Shown here piece by piece: positions 47,882 to 57,952 of a DNA stretch of 64,000 nt; position 1 is the stretch's first letter; each line of letters opens with the position of its first letter. This DNA is from Gnetum montanum (lineage: Eukaryota > Streptophyta > Gnetopsida > Gnetales > Gnetaceae): NCBI GenBank assembly GCA_015680685.1, contig MNCI01004158.1, positions 392,432 to 456,431 of the forward strand, given 5' to 3'. The notes beneath the pieces are model-generated. The model worked only from the letters and a program-made list of their open reading frames with translations. It made no database searches and was not told where the DNA came from. A program made the translations under genes and the position numbers.

Positions 47882-50800
47882 TTAAACATCAGGGATGGGA
47901 GGGTTGCCCCCTTTAGATCCACTAGCATCATGGGTCCATACTCCATTGAGGCCAGCTTCTTGAACATCGTCATTGCCTCGACCCTATAAAACACAAAAGA
48001 GACAATCAACACAAGAACAAAACAAAAAACTCCTAAACATTACTCAATGAATGAATTTCATGGCAACAAAATGCTTACCGTAGGGGACCCCCCTAAACTA
48101 AATTCCAGTCGACGGAGAATTTCCTCTTCTGAGACGCCAGCCCAATCAGTCCCATCAAGGCCTAGATCGACATTTGGCAAGGCCTTCCCCTTATCAACAG
48201 CCGACCATGTAGGATGTTTCAATGGGAATTCACCCACAGAGACCTCCCCAGAAGCGGTTGTGATTACCCTAGTAGGCAATTCCATCTTAATAGTTGTATT
48301 CTGAGCAAAAGTATCAAACGCAGAGCGTAGACCCAGACCCTCTACAAACATTTCAAGCTGACGCTTTTCTACCGATACTTCCTTCAATGATTTCTTGTAA
48401 TGGTGCTTGTGGTTCTTTTCATCTTGACCCCACTTACGCACCTTGGAAGCGAAAGCCTTCCAATCCTGGCACTTGAGGTTCAGTAGGTCTACCTGGGCCT
48501 TACGCTCTGCTAGTTTTTGGGATAGTGACGCGTGGCGATTGAGCAGGTTCCAATATCTGGTATAGGTGATCTCAGAGGTTTGCCAAGAACAATCGCTTGT
48601 CAGTCTGGCTAAGGCAAACTCATAGCGGGCCTTGAGATCATCACGTTCAACTGATAGCTTAGAAACTTCTTTTTCCTTTGCTTGGATTTGCAACCACAAC
48701 TGTTCGATGGAATGCCTACAGGTCCAAAGCGATTTGGCGTTATGTACAAGACCTTCCGTCACCTCGTCATAGACCAGCCTTGGTATCTGCTCAATTTCTG
48801 TGGGTAGTGTATGCAAACTTTCAATGCTAACGGTCTCAGATGGATCCCACCTCAGCTTAGCTCCTACGCACACAAAAGAATGGGCATTAAACATTAGACG
48901 ACAAAAAGGGATGTGAAATTCGAAAGTTGCAAAAGGCTTGAAACATTAGTACCTATCTCAGGGTGGGCTTGCTAAATACGTTCGATCACCTCATCCGCAA
49001 CACCAGTCACGAAATCCATTTTACTTGGCATCTCGGTCCAAGTAAATGGTCCATGAGTACGAGATGGACTAACCTCTACGGTCGTTTCAGGGGGAGCCAT
49101 TTTCATGGGCACTTCCAACCGCTTCGTGGGAATCGTTCTAGTTTTACTACCTTCATCTGGGAGGGATAAAAACATAAAAGTAAAACACCATAGAAACAAC
49201 GACTCACAAAGCAACACAATAAAATAAAAGAAAATATACCGTGTTCTCTGTTCCCTTCCAGGTTTGGAGGCTTGCCTAGGTCCAATCTTCCCTTAAGGAA
49301 GCTACTGAACATTTCATCAACACCACCCTGATCAGCGACCAGTTTGATCTCTGTGGTGTCTTCTCCCAGCTCTTCCGTCCCTTCCGCCTGATCTTTGTCC
49401 ACCTCTTCTTCCTCAATTATCAACTGTGTTGTAGCCTCCTCCTCCTCAATGATGGTCTCTAACTCCTGTCTCCTCACTTCGCGAGTCAAGTCTGAAGGCA
49501 TTAGTTGCATGTAAGCGGTCAAAATGAAAATTATGAGTAAGATGAAAAGGATAATGCAATAAGTGCACCAAACTTACTTACCTCGAACAGGCATTTTGAA
49601 CCATATTCGCTTTACTTTTGCCTCTTCCACGTTTGAGGCCACCTCTATTGAGCGTTCACGCTTCGGGATCTTCGACTTGGCTTTTTCAATGGTCTCCTTG
49701 ATGACACGTTCAGCTCTCTTTGCAGTATAATCATCAACGATCTTCGGTACTTCAATCCATACACATGACAGTGTGGGGTTGGAACTAAACACTGTCACGT
49801 GTATGGATTGAAGTACCGGATGACCCTCCTGTCGTGATGGACATAGATTCGTCAATGTCCACAAGTGCATCTTGGGACTCAACTGTCTCGAACAAATGAT
49901 TAATCCACGGGTGAGACAACTGAGTACGATCCCGTAGGACATATTTATTGTCCGCGTGAACAACTAGAAACTCGGCCAAGCGACGAAGATAGCCAGCAAA
50001 GAATGCAAATGTAAAATGGGACTGTGCCTCAATGTTTGAACACAATCGCACTATCTCCTTATGAAGGCCCGCCAAAAAAAATTGAGCCCAATTATAACGC
50101 ATCCCAGTTTCTAAGATGGTTCGCATGACACGCATAGCCTCAACACCAATACTCTTCACTTGGGACAGGGATTTGGGAAACACCCGTGCCCGAAACAGGG
50201 GATACAATTCATTAACTTCCTCAACCTTTGACGTCCCCTGCATAGGGAATCCCTTGGGGCCCTTGACAATACCCAACCAGTCCTCTAGCTCATGCACCAT
50301 GTGAAGCTCTTTCTGTGCCCTGTCCAAAACCACATTTACCCCATCTGCCGGTACACTGAACAGGTCTAAAAAGAACTCCGCCGACAGATGAAAAACTATC
50401 TTGACACCCTTAATACGGGTGCTGTAGTAGGAGACAGACTTATTGAATGAATCAAAATCCCGACCATTTCAGCTATGGACACATCAAGGCTCGGGGTTGT
50501 AAATAACTCCATAAGGCCGGCATCACCTAAGCAACGGACAATGGATGGCGGGGCATTGGTGCGCAACCATTTCTATGCCTTGCTGATCTCCCTAAACTTC
50601 ATTGACAGGGTACTCTCAGTTCATCCTATCGTAACAGGGTCTCCGCCGGGAGGGACATCAACTGTAAACACAATTTGAAATCATCAGATCAGTATGACCA
50701 CCAGCAGTCAGACAAACACACTAAGGCACCTAGGAAATACTGTCACTTACCTTCAGTTGTAGACTTCAAGGTGCTAGAACCCAAGTCAGCATCACAAGGG

Positions 50801-52370
50801 AAAATTGGTACATTGCGCGACCAATCTCCATGCAGCCACCCACGAGCCGTGCATTGTGCGAACGCTCTAGAAAATCGTTTGTGGAAATGGACAATGTCAT
50901 CCTTCGTCTGGGCTAATACAGCTTTGCGAAGGGTGGGACCCGCCATAAAGGTCTCTAGAGCAGTATGAGCTAGGGCAATCCCATCATCATCGATGCATGT
51001 CCCATCTTGGTTAACTTGGGGCAAACACTAAACGACACAAACAGAAACAACAAACTAAACGATCTTACCTGTCTACCCGGTACACTGTTCCAGGAGGGTT
51101 CTGAAATAACGTGTGTGCACGCACAGCTAGAAACAAGGTGTTATTGAGATAATCAGGCCCTCATGGCAATAGGTCCCACACGCGCGCTAACGGGCGAGTA
51201 GATCTAGGCCCGCTAGAGGGACCGTCCTCAATCACAAGTGGCCCCTAGTCAATATCCACCATGAAAATCGCGACGCCATCCGAAGATCCCAACAACATAG
51301 CTTCAAGCACGCTACGTGCCACTTGTTCGCTCAAATGTGACCAGACCACCACCTTAAATCTGTCTAGGATGAAGGCGAGGAATTCATAGGCCCCTTCCCT
51401 GAACCATACACCATTGTTGTCAATAGTTAGATCAGGGGTAGGTTCATCGATCTCAAGTGGCCCAAACCATGCCAATACTCCGACCAACTCAACTACCAAG
51501 AGGAAAGGCTCAGTGTCCCCGCAAGTAACTAGAATGTCACAATAAATCAGTTATACAGGAAAATGAGATGGAAAAATAAAATCCCATGTTGTAGGCCAGT
51601 ACCTTGAAAAATCAAAGAAACTTTTTACGCTCAGCGTATGCGCTGTGAAAGCACTCGGCGTATACGCTGCCTGAAAAGAAAAAAAAAACTGTTTACGCTC
51701 AGCATATACACTGTGGAAACACTCAGCGTATACGCTGCTTGAAAGAAGAAACTGTTTACGCTCAGCGTATACGCTGTGAAAACACTTGGCGTATACACTA
51801 CCTGAAAATTTACAAACTGTTTACGTTCAGCGTATACGCTGTGAAAACACTCGGCGTATACGCTGCCTGAAAATTTACAAACTGGTTACGCTCAACGTAT
51901 ACGCTGTGAAAACACTCGGCGTATACGCTACCTAAAAAATTACAAACTGTTTACGCTCAGCGTATACGCTGTGAAAACACTCGGCGTATACGCTACCTGA
52001 AAAATTATAAACTGTTTACACTCAACATATACGCTATAAAAACACTCGGTGTATACCCTCTACGCTATATACTGTTAAAACTGTCTATGCTGTACGCTAT
52101 AGAGACCCTCTACGCTGCGAATCTACGCTCAGCATATAGACCCTTTACGCTACCAAAACTGTCTATGCTGTCAAGATTGTCTACGCCAGATAACAAGTAC
52201 AGATGAAAACAGTTAACAGGAGGTAGGATTAGAGCCTACCTGTGTGACGATCCAGACCACGATGGAACCCTTAGTCTGGGCAAACATTACAACATGGCCT
52301 CACTTTCCTCTGCGAAAGTTAGGTCAGGCCCCTTCCTTCCCTGGCCTTCTACCTCCTTGCCCTTGCCCAT
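47882..52370 (-). CDS. Antisense multi-exon gene inside the Tat element (FCP1-like domain, acidic region, coiled coil)
   Basis: Exons in minus-strand order: E1 52370-52240 (tentative, starts MGKGKEVEG), E2 51528-51069, E3 about 51027-50751, E4 50661-49582, E5 49491-49240, E6 49156-48953, E7 48863-48079, E8 47983-47882 (TAA). Junctions E3/E4 to E7/E8 are all GT-AG and keep frame exactly. E1/E2 and E2/E3 are uncertain (E2/E3 intron only about 41-48 bp). E2-E3 resemble an FCP1/NIF domain. E4 holds REISKA...KWLRTNAPPSIV and an SAEFFLDLFSVP stretch weakly like plant transposon additional ORFs. E5 is acidic (IIEEEE, LIIEEEEVDKD). E7 is a coiled coil (IQAKEKEVSKLSVERDDLKARY). E8 ends NPPIPDV. Stops in E1, E2, E4 and E6 and two compensating frame changes in E4 show recent decay. 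Function unknown. Confidence 0.75.
49746..49817. repeat. 29-bp inverted repeat with 14-bp loop inside exon E4 of the antisense gene
   Basis: Arms 49746-49774 and 49789-49817 are reverse complements with one mismatch (acacatgac against acacgtgac). The reading frame of the antisense gene shifts across this hairpin and a stop lies in the loop. Confidence 0.9.
51069..51528 (-). other. FCP1/NLI-interacting-factor-like (HAD fold) domain, catalytically altered
   Basis: Exon E2. The translation runs FLLVVELVGVLAW, then WFREGAYEFLAFILDRFKVV and VWSHLSEQVARSVLEAML. After one stop comes TRPLARVWDLLP, and after a second stop YLNNTLFLAVRAHTLFQNPP followed by GTVYR. The order and spacing match plant FCP1-homology proteins: LLVLDxNGLL, RPFxxEFLxFxFxxFxVxVWSS, NRLW, then NTLLxDDSPxKxLxNPPxTxIF. 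The catalytic Asp pair (DxN/DxD) reads ELV and the DDSP motif reads AVRA. Even before the stops arose it was probably not an active phosphatase. Confidence 0.65.
51625..52085. repeat. Tandem array with CAGCGTATACGCTG palindromes upstream of antisense exon E2
   Basis: About seven units of roughly 62-65 bp. Each contains gtttacgctcagcgtatacgctgtg and aaaacactcggcgtatacgctgcctg. gcgtatacgc is a perfect 10-bp palindrome. The array lies in what would be the first intron of the antisense gene. Confidence 0.9.
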
Positions 52371-52399
52371 CTCGGTGTCCTGCACGTTAGAAGTAATAG

Positions 52400-52620
52400 G
52401 TTTACGCTAGGGTTCGAACCCGCACGCCAAGTTGAATCCTTCATGCCGAAGTTGGAGCCTCCACGCTTACGCCAAAGTTTGAGCCTCTACGCTCTACGCT
52501 TACGCTGGGGTTGGAGGTTTACGCTTACGCTGGGGTTGGAGATTTCTGCTTACTCTGGGGTTGGAGGTTTACGCTTACGTTGAGGTTTACGCTTACGCTG
52601 AGGTTTACGCTCATGCTCCG
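52400..52620. repeat. Short tandem units ggtttacgcttacgctggggttgga
   Basis: Five or more imperfect units of 20-26 bp. In antisense orientation they lie between the TATA-like site at 52663-52672 and the first ATG of the antisense gene, so they would be its 5' leader. Confidence 0.8.
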
Positions 52621-52662
52621 AATCACTTCAAGTTCATGGTGCCTCCAACTGACAGCCTTACG

Positions 52663-52672
52663 CTATATATAG
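52663..52672 (-). promoter_or_regulatory. TATA-like site, candidate antisense promoter
   Basis: CTATATATAG is symmetrical and lies about 290 bp upstream of the tentative first ATG (52370) of the antisense gene. A GC-rich run of gccgcc triplets (52690-52705) lies just beyond it. No transcription evidence is available. Confidence 0.35.
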
Positions 52673-52869
52673 TGCCACGTTATCGTCGTCGCTGCCGCCG
52701 CCGCCTTGCATTTTGTTTCTTTTTTTATTTCTTTTATTATTAATTTTAATTAAAATCGTTCAAAATGCAAAATACGAAAAAAAAACAAATATATAAAACA
52801 AGATGAACACTACCACATGCGCACACTGAACATTTTGGCGCAAACTCTCCTATGCAAATTATACGGCGA

Positions 52870-53010
52870 ACACACGGCCCGGTAAGGCCTTAAACTGCCA
52901 CCTACGGCTCACATATGGCCCGGTAAGGCCTTAAACTGCCACACATGGCCCAGTAAGGCCTTAAACTGCCACACATGGCCCGGTAAGGCCTTAAACTGCC
53001 ATGCGTCCCA
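52870..53010. repeat. Array of TGGCCCGGTAAGGCCTTAAACTGCC units left of pol
   Basis: Four units of about 30-42 bp (acatggcccggtaaggccttaa and actgccac). They share the ggcc...ggccttaaact core with the array at 47360-47505, so the two arrays bracket the antisense gene. Confidence 0.9.
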
Positions 53011-53043
53011 GTGCGACGATAAACCACCATCGTACATGTACAC

Positions 53044-56000
53044 ATGATTTACGCTACCAAGGAACACGGAACAACACCTATTAGCTCATTCTGCCTTCTG
53101 TTTATTGGAAGGAACAAGCCCGATGGATTGTCAGCCTTTGTCCACACCATTGATCATCGATGGACCATATGGAAAGATCACAAGAGACATCGACATAAAT
53201 TCCATCAGCTTAGGTACATCAACTGACGACACAATCATAGCCTCAACACAACAAACGCTAGATAGCTACAAAGGTATGACAAAATCTCTCGACATAGAAG
53301 CCGATAGTATCACTGAGGACCCGTTGACTGAAACCCCCATCGCTATGCCTGACGGTGAAATTAAAATATTAAAATTAAGTACATTATTGCAATCTCAACT
53401 GGCCAAAGACATAGAAGATGTGCTTCGAGACAACATAAAAGCATTCGCTTGGTCTTACACTGACATGCCGGGGTTAGATCCCCGAATCGTCCAGCACAAT
53501 ATTATCCTTGATCCAAAATTGAGGCCAGTAAAACAAAAGGCACGAAAGGTTAAACTTGAGGTAGTATTGGCAGTTCGCAATGAGATCACCAAACTTTATC
53601 AGGCAGGTTTCATTCGGGCAGTCGATTACGCCGATTGGGTATCCAACATGGTCATTGTCCCGAAAAGGAACGGAAGCATTCGCTTATGCATTGACTTCTG
53701 AGATCTCAACGTTGCTACCATAAAAGATGATTTTCCCCTACCTAGCATTGATCAACTTGTTGATTCAACCGCTAGGCATGCCCTATTATCTTTTATGGAT
53801 GGCTTCTCAAGATACAACCAGGTATGCATTAATCTGGAGCATCAGCTCTGGACTACCTTTATGACATCATGGGGAACCTTTTGTTACACAATGATGCCCT
53901 TCGGTCTCAAGAACGTCGGGGCCACATATCAAAGGGCAATGACATTTATTTTTAGCGATTACATGCTGCACTTGCTCAACGATTATGTGGATGATATCGT
54001 GGTTAAATCAAGAACATCAGAACAACACGTACAAGATCTTGACCTAGTACTAAAGCGTTGTTTAAAATATGAGCTGAGACTTAACCCAAAGAAATGCGTC
54101 TTCGGAGTCAAAATAGGAAAAATGCTTGGATTCATAGCCTCGGAAGCAGGGATACGAGTAGACCCCGATAAAGTTAAGGCCATAACAAACTTAAAACCAC
54201 CTAGCAACCTTACCAAACTCCGAGGTCTACAAGGTAGATTACAGTTTATCAGGCGTTTCATAGAAAAACTAACAGACAAGTTGAAACCTATGAACCACTT
54301 GCTACGCAAGAACGTCCATTTTGAATGGACTCCATAGTGCCAGGAGGCATTTGACAATATTAAAATAGCACTTGTTCAACTACCCACAGTTTATCCACCT
54401 CAAAATGATAAATCATTTTACATCTACCTTGCCACTTCGGACTCATCAATCGCGTCCATGCTTTGCCAGAAATGAGATGATGGGACCGAAGTCCCTGTCT
54501 ATTACTTAAGCCATGCATTAGTGGCCCATGAGAAGAAGTATAATGAGGTGGAGAGGTCATGTTTAGCTCTTACCTTTTCGTTAAAAAAATGGCAACATTA
54601 CCTCTTCCATAACCAAGTTAACATAATCTACAAGGATAATGTGCTTAGAGCCATCACAGGAAACATTCACGAGTCAAGTAGAATAGCCCGTTGGAAAGCC
54701 ATAATAGCTGAGTTTGACCTACACTACATAGCGCAATGATCAGTTAAGGGTCAAGCCATAGCGAATCAAATGACTGCGTCACCAATGCATGATCAAGCAA
54801 CGATAGAGCCAGAGTTCCTTGATGAAAATGTGAGTGCAATAGACATAGTACCTAATCACTACGATGCCGTTTTGAACTTTGATGGAGCATCCACATCTCG
54901 AGGGGGAAGTGTTGCCGCCATCATCACCTATCCCTCCGGGGAGATCTGACCCTTTGCTTATCATTTCGACTTTCACTGTACCAACAATATTGCAGAATAT
55001 GAAGGTCTCCTTAGAGGTCTCATGGCAACACTAGCTTCAGACATCACACGACTAGTGGTCAGGGGAGACTCACAACTGGTTTTGAACCAAGTCACAGATG
55101 TTTATACATGCAAAGCGCAATATTTACAGCCATACTGTGACTTAGCCAAACACTTAATGAAGCAATTCGAAAACATGGACGTACAACATGTCTCCAGAAA
55201 CGACAATACCATTGCAGACGCACTAGCCACGCTAGCGCTAAACATATCACCTGACATGTTCCATATGTTGCCAAGCTCCATAATCAGTTATACTAAACCC
55301 ATAACCGATAGTCTCGATACATTACCAATTGCATCTGTTAGTACAACACACGCGATAGAATGGGATGACGACGACATAAAAGAATACCTTCTACGCGGTG
55401 AAACACCGCAACACTTAACGAATACACAAAAATACGCGGTACGAAAGAGTTCTCGAAAATATGCACTGGTAGGGGACACATTGTGTCGTCGATCTTACGA
55501 AGGCATATTGCTAACATGCATTAGTAGCGCTGCCGACCAAACCATCATTGAGCAAGTACATGACAGACTATGCGGAGGACACATAGCACCTAAAGCAATG
55601 GCAACGAAAATAAGACGCTTAGGTTATTATTGGCCACATATGGAGTATGACTGTCTCTCCAAGGCTAAAACATGCAGTACCTGTCAAAGACATAGTAATT
55701 TGATCCATGTCCCACCAAATGAGTTGCATACAACACAAATCACATGGCCCTTTCAAAAGTGGGGATTGGACCTTATCGGACCAATAACACCCTCATCTTC
55801 CGCAGGGCATAGCTTCATCATAACCGTGACAAAGTATTTCACGAAGTGGGTAGAAGCTGTTCCCCTTCAAAAAACACGTCCAAACACGTATGCAACTTCA
55901 TTCTTGAAAACATTGTAACCTGTTTTGGCATCCCCATGACGATCATCACCGATAACGGGCCACAATTCAGCAGTGCTGAAACCAAAACTTTCTGTGAAAG

Positions 56001-56600
56001 CCTGGGGATCAAGAACTCGTTTTCATCCCCTTACTAGCCTCAGAGCAATGGGCAAGCAGAAGCCACAAATAAAACCACATCACAGTACTTAAAAAGATGC
56101 TTACCCAAAGCAAGAAAAGATGGCACGAGCAACTGGTATACGCACTGTGGGCTTATCGTACTACGCATCGGACTTCCACAGGTAAAACATCGTATAGTCT
56201 TGTTTACGGTTCAGAAGCTGTTTTACCCTTGGAATTACAGGTATCGTCTTTAAGGATGACACTCTCTGGACTTCTCAACGAAGGGCAAAACAATGATCTA
56301 CGCATTGTTGACTTGGACTCGGTGGAGGAGGAACGCATACGTACCCTCGATTAGATTGAATGGTACCAAAAATGACAACGAAAATGCCATCGGCACGATG
56401 TTTATAAGTGCCCTATCAAGGAAGGTGACCTTGTACTTAAAGCCGTTCGGGAACACCCGGACAAATTCTCAGCCAACTAGGAAGGGCCTTACTTGGTGAC
56501 CAAAGTATACGACAATGGAGCATTCAAGTTAGCTGACATGGAAGGGAATGAGCTTGCAAATCTGACCAATCACTTGTTCTTGAAATCGTTCCACATTTGA
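53044..56600 (+). pseudogene. pol of the Tat element: RT, RNase H, second RNase H, integrase
   Basis: One frame runs from about 53044 to 55900. RT (53500-54340): ADWVSNMVIVPKRNGSIRLCIDF, MMPFGLKNVGATYQRAM, catalytic YVDDIVVKS. RNase H 1 (54340-54740): EKKYNEVERSCLAL. RNase H 2 (54860-55240): FDGAST, NIAEYEGLL, RGDSQLV, ADALATLA, all acidic positions kept. Integrase (55540-56600): GGH with TCSTCQRH zinc finger, GLDLIGPI, TDNGPQFS, NGQAEATNK (D, D and E present). The product ends LFLKSFHI at 56600. Defects: in-frame stops near 53700, 54336, 54474, 54737 and 54948, a frameshift near 55900, a stop near 56035 and further frame changes in the integrase C-terminus. Dual RNase H is the Tat-lineage signature. 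Confidence 0.92.
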
Positions 56601-56965
56601 GTATAGGCTCAGGTACGTGCTCGTCCTGGAATCACGACGGTAAACTGATACCACCGCTCATCCTGGCATCATGACGGTAAACTGATACCACCGCTCATCC
56701 TAGAATCATGATGGTAAATGGATACCACAAAATGTCTACAAAGACAATAAACTAGCACCCGTCCGGTACGACAGTATACTGCCATAGTCACATTCACCAG
56801 AGTCCGCTAAGACTATAAACTGGTTTACCTCTTCACGGTCCACCAAGACTAGAAACTGGCAATGTACCATCCACCACGATGCTAAACGAGAAATGTCCAA
56901 TGGGTCATGACATAAAAATAACCCATGACAGTTAGCCATGACTATAAACTGGCAACTTCATCTCT
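56600..56965. repeat. Repeats containing GACGGTAAACTGATACCACC between pol and 3' LTR
   Basis: Three 45-bp units (cgctcatcctggcatcatgacggtaaactgataccac and variants, 56620-56730) are followed by looser units ending gactataaactgg or gactagaaactgg. The core (g/c)(a/t)taaact(g/a) recalls the arrays around the antisense gene. Confidence 0.8.
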
Positions 56966-57937
56966 GATTCCTTGATTTGTGGTTACATTCAAACTTCATC
57001 AGAGTTGCTGAATCGCTCGCCATCAGCCGATCCTAACACAATTTTTGCTCTTCATCCGGTGTCGTTGTTTCATCTGTGGTTGTTTAAGTCTAAGCCTGCT
57101 TACTTATTCATGGTTTTCTTGTCTTCTTGGAGTTGTGTTTGCAGGATGACACTTAGAGGTGTTCGTACAAGAATGCACTTCATCATAAGCAGCAAGGTGA
57201 GACGTTGTTCACAACACATGTGGCAAGACTAAATCAAGCCATTCACTAGTACATCTCCCATTTCATATCCCACCTATCCCTCACCATCTTATACTTGGTT
57301 ACATCCCAAACACACCCAGTACAGCCTAAAACATCGAACATATTGTTGCATACTACGCCACTTCTAAGCGATTGCAACCCACAGCATTACATTTGAGCAT
57401 GAGCATAAGAACACAAAAAAAAACGTCATCCCTTCCCACATAAAACACAAGATGGGACAGCAGTTGCCTCGAAAGCAAACGCTCATATCTAAAACAATTA
57501 AGTAACATCCCGGTGCATGGCTTTGGTTCTCCACCAACAAGCTCCCCCTAAACACTAAACAAGGGTCCTGTTCTTCCTAAAAATGCAACACATCATCACG
57601 TGGCTTTGGTCTTGCCAACAAGTTCTCTTGAACACCAAGCAAGAGTCTTGTACCACCAAAGGATGTACACATCATGCTTTGATCCCAAGAAGATAAGCAT
57701 AACCCGCACACATACCCGGACATCCCTTTCACCATGCACAACCTTGACTTCTCCCCAATCCCCACAGTCTCCATTTTCCTATCCGGCTACAAACGTGATT
57801 TCCCATAATCCCATGTACTACTGAACACGACACGATGACGTCTAACCAGGTGGCAAAGGACAATGTCTCTATCAAGTTGCTTGTGGTGTTTTGCACTTCT
57901 TTGTCGACACTTCTTGGGTAGATTCCTCCAAGCGTCA
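56966..57937. other. Non-coding region between pol and polypurine tract
   Basis: No domain is recognised on either strand. A segment near 57520-57660 (cgtggctttggt, ccaacaagttctc and ccaacaagctccc) is duplicated with a period of about 90 bp. Confidence 0.4.
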
Positions 57938-57948
57938 ACAAAGAGGGG
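57938..57948 (+). other. Polypurine tract of the Tat element
   Basis: acaaagagggg lies 4 bp before the 3' LTR start (57953) and would prime plus-strand DNA synthesis. Confidence 0.75.
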
Positions 57949-57952
57949 CCAA

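Noticed and set aside
47882-48894. Coiled-coil frame on the minus strand at 48.1-48.9 kb considered as an unrelated single-exon gene
   Set aside because: Canonical splice sites at both ends connect it in frame to neighbouring exons, so it is one exon of the larger antisense gene.
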